Part shown: positions 46,843 through 54,511 of the stretch, one piece after another | Layout of the letters: each line of letters begins with the position of its first letter | Numbering within the stretch: position 1 is the first letter of the stretch | Source of the DNA: Akkermansia muciniphila | GTDB lineage: Bacteria > Verrucomicrobiota > Verrucomicrobiia > Limisphaerales > F1-80-MAGS106 | NCBI GenBank assembly: GCA_945865375.1 | Contig: CAMBEJ010000015.1 | Coordinates: 1 to 56,966, forward strand | Length of the DNA: 56,966 bases | Direction of reading: 5' to 3' | Notes under the pieces: generated by a model | What the model saw: only the letters and a program-made list of their open reading frames with translations | Told to the model about the DNA's origin: nothing | Databases searched by the model: none | Position numbers and translations under genes: made by a program

Positions 46843-48201
46843 ATGGCTGATTGCCCGAACTCTGACGCCAAGACAGCAGGCGCGCTCGCCGGATTCACAA
46901 CGGCCCTGCGTTCAAACATTTTGACCGGGCTACTGCGCGTGGTTCAACTCGGGATCCGAAGCCTCTGGTTGCATCGGCTTCGATCACTCCTGACGGTGCT
47001 GGGCATTGTTTTTGGCGTGTGCTCAGTCATCGCCATGCTCGCAATTGGGGAGGGGGCCAGTTTCGTGGCGCAGGAGCAGATCAAGAGTTTGGGCAGCCAG
47101 AACATCATTTTGCGGAGCGTCAAGCCGCCGCAGGAGCAAACAATCACCCAGCAAAGCGGCCAGTTCTTGCTGAACTACGGGCTCACTTACGCCGATATTC
47201 GTGCCATCCAAGCAACCATTCCCGGTGTGCTCGTGGTGGTGCCGGGACGCATCCTCCAGGACTTCGTTTGGAATATCAGCCGCCGTGTCGACTCCGAGAT
47301 CCTCGGCACCGTCCCGTGGTACCCGCAGATGAGAAATCATCAGGTGGCTCAGGGACGCTTCTTCACCGATCTCGAGATGGAAACCAAATCCAGCGTCTGC
47401 GTCCTCGGCGCCGAAACGGCCGAGAAACTATTTCCCTTGGACGTCCCACTAGGGCGCACGGTTCGCGTTGGTGCCCGGTACTACCATGTCATCGGCGTCA
47501 TGGAGCGTCAGGCCATGCAGACCGGGGAGGGCGACATTGGCCAGAACGCCGCGCCAGGCCTGGGCAGTCGCATCTATCTCCCCCTGGAAACGGTCAAAAC
47601 CCATTATGGTGACGTCATCTTCAAGCGGCGCACTGGAAGCAGAGAAATGGAGAAAGTTGTGTTGCACGAAATTACGGTGAAGGTCGAGGACCGCGATGCG
47701 GTCGTGGATGTGTCGGTGGCGATCAAGGACCTGTTAAACCGAAAACATAAGAAGGCGGACTACCGGATGATTGTTCCGTTGGAATTGCTCAAGCGCGCGG
47801 CGGAAACGCAGAGGATTTTCAGCATTGTCTTGGGCTCGATCGCGGCGATCTCGCTTTTGGTGGGGGGCATTGGCATCATGAACATCATGCTCGCGAGCGT
47901 GACCGAGCGCACGCGCGAGATCGCCATTCGACGCGCCTTGGGGGCCAAGCGTCGCGATGTCATCTTCCAATTCCTGGCCGAGACTGTCATCCTCTCCGGT
48001 GCCGGCGGCATCCTCGGCGTGATCCTCGGGGTGGGCATCCCGCATCTCGTCACATTGTTCTCGGGCATGCCCACAATCGTCACGCTCTGGGCACCCCCGC
48101 TGGCGTTCACATTCTCCGCCATCGTGGGGGTCGTCTTCGGCATCTACCCCGCCCTCCGAGCCGCGCGCATGGATCCGGTCGAGGCCCTTCGGCATGGGTA
48201 G
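46843..48201 (+). CDS. MacB-type ABC transporter permease (no ATPase partner nearby)
   Basis: 452 residues. First transmembrane helix with the family start 'SLWLHRLRSLLTVLGIVFGVCSVIAM', a large periplasmic MacB_PCD domain (about 70-320), and three C-terminal helices in an FtsX domain ('IAAISLLVGGIGIMNIMLASVTERTREIAIRRALGA', 'GVVFGIYPALRAARMDPVEALRHG'). Reading frame intact. In MacAB-type systems an ATPase is fused to or encoded next to the permease; none exists between 46815 and 46843 or after 48201. The surrounding adaptor and channel genes are broken, so this permease may be non-functional or work with an ATPase elsewhere. Confidence 0.92.
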   Translation: MADCPNSDAKTAGALAGFTTALRSNILTGLLRVVQLGIRSLWLHRLRSLLTVLGIVFGVCSVIAMLAIGEGASFVAQEQIKSLGSQNIILRSVKPPQEQTITQQSGQFLLNYGLTYADIRAIQATIPGVLVVVPGRILQDFVWNISRRVDSEILGTVPWYPQMRNHQVAQGRFFTDLEMETKSSVCVLGAETAEKLFPLDVPLGRTVRVGARYYHVIGVMERQAMQTGEGDIGQNAAPGLGSRIYLPLETVKTHYGDVIFKRRTGSREMEKVVLHEITVKVEDRDAVVDVSVAIKDLLNRKHKKADYRMIVPLELLKRAAETQRIFSIVLGSIAAISLLVGGIGIMNIMLASVTERTREIAIRRALGAKRRDVIFQFLAETVILSGAGGILGVILGVGIPHLVTLFSGMPTIVTLWAPPLAFTFSAIVGVVFGIYPALRAARMDPVEALRHG

Positions 48202-48350
48202 CACCTTCATCATTCACACCGCTCTAAAATCGCAGTCCGAAAGCGCCGCCCCAATTCCTCCGTTTTTCGCCATCCGGATCCGACTCGTCATCGGCATGTC
48301 CGACCGTTGCTTTCGAAAACAGCGGGAATGATGACGATGACGATCACGGT

Positions 48351-48622
48351 TACGGTTCTGAACTTAGTAAAACGACCCTGTTTAGCCTGATGCTCGAGCA
48401 ACTCCAATTCCCTGCTCCTAATCGTAATCGTAATCGTAATCGTAATCGTAATCGTAATCGTAATCGTAATCGTAATCCACCCCTCTGTTTCAAGGGCAAC
48501 AACCGAGGATTACGATTACGATTACGGTTACGATTAGGAAAAATGGAAGAATTGGGGTTGCGCGTCCAGATCACGATTTCAACCGATTTTACTGAGGTCT
48601 GAAGGTTCAACAGGGCCGTTTT
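48351..48622. repeat. Dispersed repeat, copy 4, with AATCGT hexamer arrays
   Basis: About nine perfect ATCGTA units at 48421-48474 face a shorter array of ATTACG-type units at 48508-48537 around a 30-nt centre. Flanks match 33300-33392 (left, inverted), 33113-33135 (centre) and 11641-11707 (right). No gene in 48202-48639. Confidence 0.9.
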
Positions 48623-48639
48623 ACTGAAATCAGAGGGTG

Positions 48640-49485
48640 TTAAGCCGCTGCCGTGTTGCCGTCGTTGAGCAATCGCACCTCGCGCTGAGGGAATGGGATC
48701 TCGATGTTTTTAGCGCAGAACATTTCAACAATGGCCTGGTTGATTTCCGCTGCGGCCGGGTAGTAGTCCGCGAGGTCCACCCACGGTTTGATGGCGATTT
48801 CAATGCTGGAATCCCCCAGCGACGAAACACCCACCACCGGCGCGGGATTTTTAAGCACCCGGCTATTCTGGGCGAGGATCTCTTTTACAACGGCCAGCAC
48901 CTCCTCCAGATTTGACGAATAGGCGACGTTGACGGTCAAGCCGAGTCGTCGAATCTTGCCATAGTTGTGCAAGATCTCCCCGACGATCTTACGATTTGGA
49001 ATGACGACTCTCGACTGGTCATCATGCACCAGCACCGTTGAAAAAAGTTCGATAGCAGCCACCTGGCCATGCACGCCGACAATCTCGACGTATTCATCAA
49101 CACGGAACGGTCGAGTGCAAATGATCGTCAGTCCGGCAACAACATTGCCCAGAACACCTTGCATTGCCAGGCCGATGCCGACGCCAGCCACACCGATACC
49201 CGTCGCCAACGGGGCAACGGCAACCCCCAGTTTCTCCAACGCCAGCACCAGGGTGAAGCCGATCACTCCCAGCTTCACCATCCGCACCAGGAGGCTCCGC
49301 ACCGGAGGTTCCATTTCCCTTTTTGCCAGCGTTCGCGTGACCATGTTGCCCACCCACCGGGCGGCCAGCATGCCAACACCCAAGATGAGCATGCCACCAA
49401 AGATGTCCGCGCCCTTGAGGACAAGAAAGTCAACGAGTCTCTGCTGCAGTTGAAGCAAAAGTGTGTCCGAAAAGATTTCTTTCAT
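48640..49485 (-). CDS. MscS-family small-conductance mechanosensitive channel
   Basis: 281 residues from ATG 49485 (MKEIFSDTLLLQ); the longer frame to 49587 adds 34 poorly supported residues. Transmembrane helices lie at about 22-45, 60-80 and 88-115. The pore-lining helix is rich in small residues (PLATGIGVAGVGIGLAMQGVLGNVVAGL), followed by the beta domain 'TRPFRVDEYVEIVGVHGQV' and the C-terminal cytoplasmic cage ('IEIPFPQREVRLLND'). It releases solutes on hypo-osmotic shock. Single gene, convergent with the repeat region. Confidence 0.93.
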   Translation of the reverse strand: MKEIFSDTLLLQLQQRLVDFLVLKGADIFGGMLILGVGMLAARWVGNMVTRTLAKREMEPPVRSLLVRMVKLGVIGFTLVLALEKLGVAVAPLATGIGVAGVGIGLAMQGVLGNVVAGLTIICTRPFRVDEYVEIVGVHGQVAAIELFSTVLVHDDQSRVVIPNRKIVGEILHNYGKIRRLGLTVNVAYSSNLEEVLAVVKEILAQNSRVLKNPAPVVGVSSLGDSSIEIAIKPWVDLADYYPAAAEINQAIVEMFCAKNIEIPFPQREVRLLNDGNTAAA

Positions 49486-49547
49486 GGCTTGAAAATAAGG
49501 ACCGAATTTTAAGAAGTAAATGTGGAAACGGATCCAACCATCACCCA

Positions 49548-49685
49548 ATGTCCAGCACCATCGTGGACCCGTTTCGGCGTGAGCCACTCGAGTCGAGGGT
49601 GCTCTTTTCGGCGGACGTTGCGGACGTTGCGGTCTTGGGGTCTGCGGGTTCGCACATGAGCAAACCTTGCCGCATCAGATCATGA
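49548..49685 (+). pseudogene. N-terminal remnant of a LEPR-XLL giant surface protein
   Basis: 45 codons with the LEPR-XLL signature (RREPLESRVLFSADV, about residues 10-24), which normally opens very large secreted repeat proteins in this phylum. It stops at 49685 and no continuation in any frame is convincing. The following 49686-50018 region has a short acidic open frame (49683-49849) but no recognised gene. Confidence 0.5.
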
Positions 49686-50018
49686 CTGTGGCACTCTGGA
49701 TGGAGGAAGCGCTCGAGGAAAGAGTCGATGCACTCTTCGCGGGGGCCAGGATGGAGCTGATTCCCGTAACACACGAGAGCGATGGGCTCAAGTCTGCTGA
49801 GATCCGTGAGGTTCAAAGAGGCGCTGAGCTGCACATCAATCCCAGCTAACTCATAGATGCCCCCTACGGTTTGATCGGTGGACTCCTGCCAATGACCAGG
49901 GACTTGCTGACTCAAATCCGAATCAAAAAGGTCGAAATGATCCGTGGCAGCGGTTCGCGTGACCATGATGGCCCTCGCGCTTGTTCTTGCGTCCAGTGTC
50001 GCAACCACCTCAAGTGTT

Positions 50019-51191
50019 TCAAGTGGTTTTCTTCCTGCTCACCAAACCAATCGATCTTTTTGCGATTTTCCTGCTCGTTTTGACTTTGGAGACCGTGCCC
50101 ATCTTCAAATATCTCGACTTCACTTTGTCGAGCAATGCATCCCGCCTGTCGAATAATCGCTTGAGCTTGCGCGGTTTGACTCGGGCCAGCAAATACGCGG
50201 TTAGCAAGGGCAGGGAAATGGTTGAGTCCACATAGGCCACCACACAATCGGGAAGCGTGTCCGGGTCCACTTTGCCCCAGCTAACGGCCTCGGCGGGTGT
50301 CGCACCGCTGAGCCCCCCTGTGTCGGGTCGGGCATCCGTGCATTGGAGGAAATAATCGTGGCCCTTTTCCGCGATCCCCATGACCTCCTGGATTTGCGGT
50401 TCGGTTTGGAGTATGAAATTTTTGGGCGAACCTCCGCCAAGGATGAACACCGAGGACTTGTGCCCTGACGACTTGGCCTCGAGCACGATCGCCGCAGTTT
50501 GGTTGACGTCGCGGTTCACATCGATCAATAGGGAAGAACCTCGCAACGCCATCGCGGCCACGTTCATCCCGATGGAGCTATCGCCGGGGCTGCTGGTGAA
50601 CACGGGCACGCCGCACTCGTAGGCGGCGGCCAGCACGGAGCTGTCCACCAGTCCCAGCTTTCGAGTGCGTTCGGAGACATATTTCCCGAGCAGGTAGTGG
50701 AATTCGTCGCTCCCCATGATCCGTTGAAACTCCGGTTCTTGAATCACTTGCCGCACGAACGCGTCGGTGTCGAGAAGGACATTGTAGTCGAAGATCACGT
50801 CGTAGATGCGGATCACGCCTTCCTTGTGCAGCGCCACGTCATCCAGGAATGGGGAGCCCGCGTACAGCTTCATATCGAGGCCGTAGTGCAGGTCGTGATA
50901 GAGGTTGGCCCCAGTGGAAACGATCCAATCGACGAAACCGGCCTTGATAAGAGGGATGATGCAGGATTTGCCCAGTCCTGCGGGCGTCAGAGCACCCGTC
51001 AGGCTCATGCCGATGTAACCCTCCTTTGGCAGCATCTTTTCTGTAAACAACTTCGCAGCCTCGCGGATGCGCCCTCCGTTGTAAGCCAGGAAGGTTTGGT
51101 CGATAAGGTCCGCGACGGCCGTTTCCTTGCCAATGCCCAATGGGTTGAGTCTTGGATAGGCCGCGAATTTCTTGGACGCCGGTTTGCTCAT
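50019..51191 (-). CDS. Deoxyhypusine synthase-family protein
   Basis: 390 residues from ATG 51191 ([10 protein letters not shown]; an upstream TTG is less likely). The deoxyhypusine synthase fold is clear: '[35 protein letters not shown]' near 71-105, '[18 protein letters not shown]', and the lysine motif GGGSPKNF with K257, which carries the imine in this family. Residues 'DSSIGM' and '[22 protein letters not shown]' match the NAD/spermidine site region. Bacteria lack eIF5A hypusination, so characterised bacterial members make homospermidine or related polyamines; this is the likely role here. No polyamine genes adjoin it. The C-terminus is lysine-rich. Confidence 0.88.
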   Translation of the reverse strand: MSKPASKKFAAYPRLNPLGIGKETAVADLIDQTFLAYNGGRIREAAKLFTEKMLPKEGYIGMSLTGALTPAGLGKSCIIPLIKAGFVDWIVSTGANLYHDLHYGLDMKLYAGSPFLDDVALHKEGVIRIYDVIFDYNVLLDTDAFVRQVIQEPEFQRIMGSDEFHYLLGKYVSERTRKLGLVDSSVLAAAYECGVPVFTSSPGDSSIGMNVAAMALRGSSLLIDVNRDVNQTAAIVLEAKSSGHKSSVFILGGGSPKNFILQTEPQIQEVMGIAEKGHDYFLQCTDARPDTGGLSGATPAEAVSWGKVDPDTLPDCVVAYVDSTISLPLLTAYLLARVKPRKLKRLFDRRDALLDKVKSRYLKMGTVSKVKTSRKIAKRSIGLVSRKKTT

Positions 51192-51817
51192 GCGCGGCAG
51201 TCTTGCCAAATCGGTCTCAAAGGCAATGAATTTGTATGGCTATTTCATAGTTCTTGCAGCCCAGGAAAAGCTGATGGCGGGGTAGGTCGGTCAACACAGG
51301 ATCACTTAGGGTCCACCGATTCGGAACCCTCCGCTTATGGAAGTGATGTCCTTTGTCGTCCGAGTTCGATTTTGCCACGGCCTCCATGCCAGGAGCGTCG
51401 CATATCAATACGCCTCAGTTCGAGTTCGCGGAGGGAAAAATGAGGGACGATCTCGCGCAGGGTTGGTTCCGCGCGCTCCGGCACAACCCGGCCAAGCTTT
51501 GGATGCTCACGGAGCAGTTCCAAGTTTTTAAGCAGCGCCAGGCCGATCTTGCGGCCCGCGCGATCTCCCCGAACGCGACGGTCGCGGTCCCGGAATATGT
51601 CCGACGACGGATCAGGGGAACTCTCTGCCCAGCCTCCGTGAGGCGGTCCGGTTGATCCCGGCCAAAAGTCCGGCCTGGGCGCGCTTGGCCCTCTTCGAAA
51701 TCAATCAGGATGCGACACAGCATCCGCGGCGGTTGGTCTTGGCAGCCTTATCGTCCGTCCCTTTGGTGTCCCTAGGACGATCGACAGCGGTTCGACTCGA
51801 TTTGATTTTTCGGCATG
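51192..51817. other. Decayed region, possible gene fragments
   Basis: No intact gene. On the plus strand, 51419-51590 ('LAQGWFRALRHNPAKLW...FKQRQADLAARAI') and, in another frame, 51610-51720 ('SLREAVRLIPAKSPAWARLALFEIN') look like pieces of one old protein, helical and possibly TPR-like. I cannot name it. Confidence 0.25.
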
Positions 51818-52162
51818 TTAACCATAGTCGAGGTCACTCCGGGACAATACATCGACAACGGCAGCCAGTGCGTCAGCGGCCTCCATTCCGCGTGCGGTAA
51901 TCGTGATGTGCGAGCCGGCTTCGAGCCCATTCCTAACGATCGAAGTCTCACCAGCGACTACCGCAGCGCTGATCTTCTTTTCTCAGCCGAGCGCGACCAC
52001 ACTCACAATAGATCTTGCATCGGCCATTTCTCCGTTGTGCGTGATCTCGATGGACGAACCGAATCTTCGGGCTGTTTTGTTGATCACCGCTGAGGCTCGA
52101 ATACTGAGTCGCCACTTCAGTTCGAAACCGCATTCAACTTGGTGTTGAGACTTTTCTTGCAT
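51818..52162 (-). pseudogene. HPr-like phosphocarrier homologue with in-frame TGA
   Basis: Reads as 114 codons plus TAA with one in-frame TGA at 51985-51983 (codon 60). Both halves fit HPr: 'INKTARRFGSSIEITHNG...ARSIVSVVALG' before the stop and 'AGSHITITARGMEAADALAAVVDVL' after it, with about 20 extra residues just after the TGA. The catalytic histidine of HPr (GIHAR) is replaced: the segment reads LSIRAS, so phosphotransfer in the usual way is not expected. Either this is a pseudogene with one nonsense change, or the TGA is read through; a 7-9 bp hairpin with a GCGGU loop lies 51950-51973, 9-10 nt after the TGA. 25 nt separate it from the GNAT remnant. Confidence 0.6.
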
Positions 52163-52187
52163 GGGGAACACTCCGCAACATCGTCAA

Positions 52188-52498
52188 TCAAGGGGCATGC
52201 GTCGCGTCTGCAAGTCCCAACGTCAAGTGCCTACGATCCGTATCCACGAACCCGGCGCGCCGATACACTGCCAGTGCCGCCGCATTATCTCTCCCAGTCT
52301 CGACGTGTATGGCTCGTGCACCATGGCTCGCGCAGAAGTTCCGAACCTCTGCCAGTGCCGCCTTGCCAAGTCCAATGCCGCGAAACGCCGGCCGAACAAA
52401 AAAGTCGTCGACGATGGCAGTCGGCCCGCCGTACTCCATGCTGTAACAGAGCGCCAAAACCACGTATCCGACATCCTTGGAGTTGGACTCGACTCGAT
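52188..52498 (-). pseudogene. N-terminally truncated GNAT acetyltransferase (cassette remnant)
   Basis: The C-terminal two thirds of a GNAT fold is clear: 'VDDFFVRPAFRGIGLGKAAL' with the acetyl-CoA motif RGIGLG and 'HVETGRDNAAALAVYRRAGF'. The first ~45 residues are missing; the frame instead continues upstream into the 5' half of an attC-like site (CACCGAACCATC...TCGAG, 52489-52507). The open frame extends to ATG 52559, inside the previous gene. I read this as a deletion joining half an attC to the middle of a cassette gene. Confidence 0.7.
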
Positions 52499-52507
52499 GG
52501 TTCGGTG
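52489..52507 (-). other. Half attC-like site (5' part) joined to the GNAT remnant
   Basis: Minus strand CACCGAACCATCGAGTCGA. The core box ACCGAAC lies 15 nt after the stop of the 52522-52755 gene, as expected of an attC, but the 3' half and second core box are absent and GNAT coding sequence follows. Confidence 0.5.
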
Positions 52508-52521
52508 ATGCTCCGCGAATA

Positions 52522-52755
52522 TCAACCGCCGTTTTCACTTTCGTGCGGAGTTCGTGCATGGACCAAGCCGCTGATCAGCAATCCTGGCAGCACCACGACG
52601 ACACCCTCGTCATCAGAGATCACAACCCGCCCGCCGGTCGGTGGAAGATAAATATGGTCGAAAGTCGGAACGGCATACTCGCGCCCGTCCCCAGTACGGA
52701 CACCAAACGGAATGAAAGGGGTAATCTCTAAGTGCTTTCGGATGTCGCCTGTCAT
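52522..52755 (-). CDS. Small cassette protein of unknown function
   Basis: 77 residues, intact: 'MTGDIRKHLEITPFIPFGVRTGDGREYAVPTFDHIYLPP' then a hydrophobic 'VVVVLPGLLISGL' strand. It resembles the short 'PFxPFxIxxxDGRxxxV...' proteins that are frequent, uncharacterised accessory genes; a name cannot be given. An attC-like site lies about 100 nt upstream (52858-52952) and a half-site just downstream, so it is a single-gene cassette with its own start region. Confidence 0.65.
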   Translation of the reverse strand: MTGDIRKHLEITPFIPFGVRTGDGREYAVPTFDHIYLPPTGGRVVISDDEGVVVVLPGLLISGLVHARTPHESENGG

Positions 52756-52857
52756 AACTGGGTCAGATTACGTCAATTCTGAAACCCAAGCAAGCACTCC
52801 AACGAAAATCGAACTTGCATCAAAACCATCCCACTCTGCTGGGAGCCGATGGGAGTT

Positions 52858-52952
52858 ACCGAGCGTCAGGTGAGCGACCGCTGCCGTCAGCGCACCGTGG
52901 CGATCGGGAAAACTGTCCCCAATCACCGGGTGTCTCGACCTGATGGTTCGGC
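52858..52952 (-). other. attC-like site f (after the RelE remnant)
   Basis: On the minus strand: core box GCCGAAC (52952-52946) soon after the relE stop, then CATCAGGTCGAGACACCC, and about 60 nt later the imperfect complement GGTCGCTCACCTGACGC with a changed end box GCTCGGT (52864-52858). About 95 bp, foldable as an attC hairpin. Confidence 0.55.
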
Positions 52953-52962
52953 GTTTCGTCCA

Positions 52963-53083
52963 TTATCGGTAAGCGTCCTTGCGGTGCCTGACTCGCTGAA
53001 TCTCGATGATATGGGTATCACTGAAGACCTCGTAAACGATCCGGTAATCTCCCACACGAATGCGATAGTTACGTTCGAAGCCG
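52963..53083 (-). pseudogene. C-terminal remnant of a RelE/ParE-type toxin
   Basis: Minus-strand translation gives 'RNYRIRVGDYRIVYEV' and 'IIEIQRVRHRKDAYR' followed by TAA (52965-52963), the conserved C-terminal strands of RelE/ParE toxins, including the arginine/lysine-rich end. The N-terminal half is missing, and the sequence upstream switches directly to an attC-like half-site (53087-53106). No antitoxin gene remains. Confidence 0.65.
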
Positions 53084-53086
53084 GAG

Positions 53087-53106
53087 CTCGACCTGATGGT
53101 TCGGTG
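53087..53106 (-). other. Half attC-like site joined to the RelE remnant
   Basis: Minus strand GCACCGAACCATCAGGTCGAG, nearly identical to the 5' half of site f (52935-52952). The 3' half is missing and RelE coding sequence follows within a few bases. Upstream, 53107-53269 has no recognisable gene. Confidence 0.5.
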
Positions 53107-53269
53107 CCGTCACGTCCGCCACTGAACTCCTTTGAACGGTCCCGGTAAATCCCTGAAAACCCCACCCAAAAGCGCGGCGTATTCGGCATGTCACTGCGAA
53201 GGAATTCCTCACACAAATACGCGGAGGGAAATGCAATAGAACGGGACTTTTTTCGACCCCCCGCTTCCC

Positions 53270-53332
53270 CTCTGTGCCTCTGTGGTTCAAATGAATCTCT
53301 TTTTTTCACCACAGAGACACAGAGGCACAGAG
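53270..53332. repeat. ACAGAG inverted repeat
   Basis: CTCTGTGCCTCTGTGGT (53270-53286) is the reverse complement of the 53308-53332 arm, which has one extra ACACAGAG unit. It sits inside the cassette array and resembles a fragment at 33185-33285. Confidence 0.8.
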
Positions 53333-53337
53333 AAAGG

Positions 53338-53408
53338 ACCGAACCTCATGACAAGTGCTCCGTAACCGGAACGCCTGGCAGCGGTTCGTCTCGACCTGAT
53401 TGTTAGCC
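53338..53408 (-). other. attC-like site e at the hicA stop (imperfect)
   Basis: Minus strand: core box GGCTAAC (53408-53402) overlaps the hicA stop codon, followed by AATCAGGTCGAGACGAACCG, the same left half as sites f and the two half-sites. A possible end box GTTCGGT is at 53344-53338, but the complementary right half is weak, so this site may be rearranged. Confidence 0.5.
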
Positions 53409-53624
53409 CTTCCAAGCCGTGACAAACTCATCGGCGTCAATCCCCGCCTGCCGCAAAATGCCACCCAATGTGCCAACCTTTAGTTCCCGATGCAGCGGAA
53501 CCGGGCACCCTTTTGCACCTCGGCGCATCAGCACGTGACTTCCGCGTTTTCGGACCTGCACAAATCCGAATCTCTGCAAAACAGCAACACACTCTCCTCC
53601 GCTGATCCGTGGTAGCTTAGGCAT
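53403..53624 (-). CDS. hicA: HicA-type mRNA interferase toxin
   Basis: 73 residues: 'LPRISGGECVAVLQRFGFVQVRKRGSHVLMRRG' carries the G-S-H catalytic histidine motif of HicA, and 'VPLHRELKVGTLGGILRQAGI' the usual end. HicA degrades mRNA and tmRNA when not bound by HicB. Its start overlaps the hicB end by 8 nt and its stop codon lies in the core box of an attC-like site, so hicB-hicA form one cassette. Confidence 0.9.
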   Translation of the reverse strand: MPKLPRISGGECVAVLQRFGFVQVRKRGSHVLMRRGAKGCPVPLHRELKVGTLGGILRQAGIDADEFVTAWKG

Positions 53625-53820
53625 TGGACACTTCGAAGGTCGTCAGCAGCGGGCGCGCTCCAAAAACGCTTCCAAACTCCTCCAAATACAGCTCGGTGGC
53701 TTCCTTGAGATTGGCCAGCGCCTCTGCCACGCTCTCTCCTTCAGTAGTCGTGCCGGTTTCCGGATTGAGCGCCACGTAGCCTCCCTGGGGATCGGGTGTC
53801 AGAACAGCGGTTAAGGTCAT
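53617..53820 (-). CDS. hicB: HicB-type antitoxin
   Basis: 67 residues: 'LTAVLTPDPQGGYVALNPETGTTTEGESVAEALANLKEATELYLEEF' is the partial RNase-H-like fold of HicB. A separate DNA-binding domain is not visible. It precedes hicA (antitoxin first) with an 8-nt overlap. It neutralises HicA and probably autoregulates the pair. An attC-like site begins about 40 nt upstream. Confidence 0.9.
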   Translation of the reverse strand: MTLTAVLTPDPQGGYVALNPETGTTTEGESVAEALANLKEATELYLEEFGSVFGARPLLTTFEVSNA

Positions 53821-53857
53821 ACCACTAGAGTAGTCGGCAAGATTAGGCTGTCAACAA

Positions 53858-53985
53858 GGCTAACGTTTCAGCGACGGGAACCAGCCCGCGACCCGTCCGC
53901 CGTAGCCTTGGCGAAGGTGGATGACACGCGTATTTCACTCTGAACGAAACGGCTGGCTCCCGTTAGATGGACCGATTGGTTAGCT
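53858..53985 (-). other. attC-like site d
   Basis: On the minus strand: core box AGCTAAC (53985-53979), 15 nt after the stop of the small membrane protein gene, then an arm ending CGGGAGCCAGCC; the complementary arm GGCTGGTTCCCG and the end box GTTAGCC (53864-53858) follow. 128 bp, with a 12-bp near-perfect stem. This is one of the best-formed sites. Confidence 0.7.
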
Positions 53986-53999
53986 TGTCAGATTCCAAC

Positions 54000-54227
54000 T
54001 CACGACTTTCGGGGCAGCCAAGGGGCGAATGCCCCGAGGATTGTGCACCCAAGTATCACAATGATGCCAATGACACCGGGTAGTCCATCAGAGCCTACGA
54101 AATACTCGTAATTGTCGAACGTTACTAGCCCAGCTGTCACAATGAGAAGGAAGCCCGATACGAATCCCGCTCCATGGACTTTTTCATTGCGGAGATGCTG
54201 CCAGAAACGCGGCGATGCGCAAGTGTC
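54000..54227 (-). CDS. Small membrane protein cassette gene, start uncertain
   Basis: Minus-strand frame '..SPRFWQHLRNEKVHGAGFVSGFLLIVTAGLVTF' and 'LPGVIGIIVILGCTILGAFAPWL' predicts two transmembrane helices. The open frame begins inside the adjoining attC-like site b, and no ATG is in frame; the only in-frame candidate is a GTG at 54140, which would leave only one and a half helices. The start codon may have been lost or the cassette 5' end replaced. Function unknown. The stop lies 15 nt before attC-like site d. Confidence 0.5.
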   Translation of the reverse strand, partial: DTCASPRFWQHLRNEKVHGAGFVSGFLLIVTAGLVTFDNYEYFVGSDGLPGVIGIIVILGCTILGAFAPWLPRKS

Positions 54228-54318
54228 ACCGAACGACCCGGGTGAGCGACCCCGCGCCACTGATGCCCGGCATGGAACAGAGACGCTCCCGCGGGGCGCT
54301 GGATCCGGTTTGTTCGCC
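54228..54318 (-). other. attC-like site b
   Basis: Minus strand: core box GGCGAAC (54318-54312) just after the hicA stop at 54323, an arm CCGGATCCAGCGCCCCGCG, and the matching arm CGCGGGGTCGCTCACCCGG before the end box GTTCGGT (54234-54228). Its centre is about 85% identical to site a (56023-56068), showing a shared attC family. Confidence 0.7.
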
Positions 54319-54322
54319 CTGC

Positions 54323-54511
54323 TCAAACTTCCTCCGGTTTGGTCAAATCCCTGATGATCCTTCTTGCCAGCAGTTCGTTGATCTCCCGATGTCTCGGAAC
54401 CGGCTGCGATCGACCAGTTTTCGGATTGTGGTAAATGTCGTGCTTCCCGCCATGTCGAAGAAGCGCACAAGCCGCGCTCTCCAACTGGTCGATGAGGTCG
54501 CGTCGTTTCAC
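54323..54511 (-). CDS. hicA: HicA-type toxin
   Basis: 62 residues from GTG 54511, which overlaps the hicB TGA (GTGA). 'KRRDLIDQLESAACALLRHGGKHDIYHNPKTGRSQPVPRH' has the HicA histidine (GGKHDIY) and 'VPRHREINELLARRIIRDL' the family end. The longer frame to 54742 is not needed. Likely mRNA interferase, paired with the HicB-like gene upstream. Confidence 0.85.
   Translation of the reverse strand: MKRRDLIDQLESAACALLRHGGKHDIYHNPKTGRSQPVPRHREINELLARRIIRDLTKPEEV

Noticed and set aside
48419-48478. Regular short repeats that could be taken for a CRISPR
   Set aside because: The unit is a 6-bp hexamer in tandem with no spacers; no cas genes nearby.
49541-50008. 155-codon minus-strand open frame
   Set aside because: Overlaps the LEPR-XLL remnant in antisense and has no recognisable motif; kept only as a possibility.
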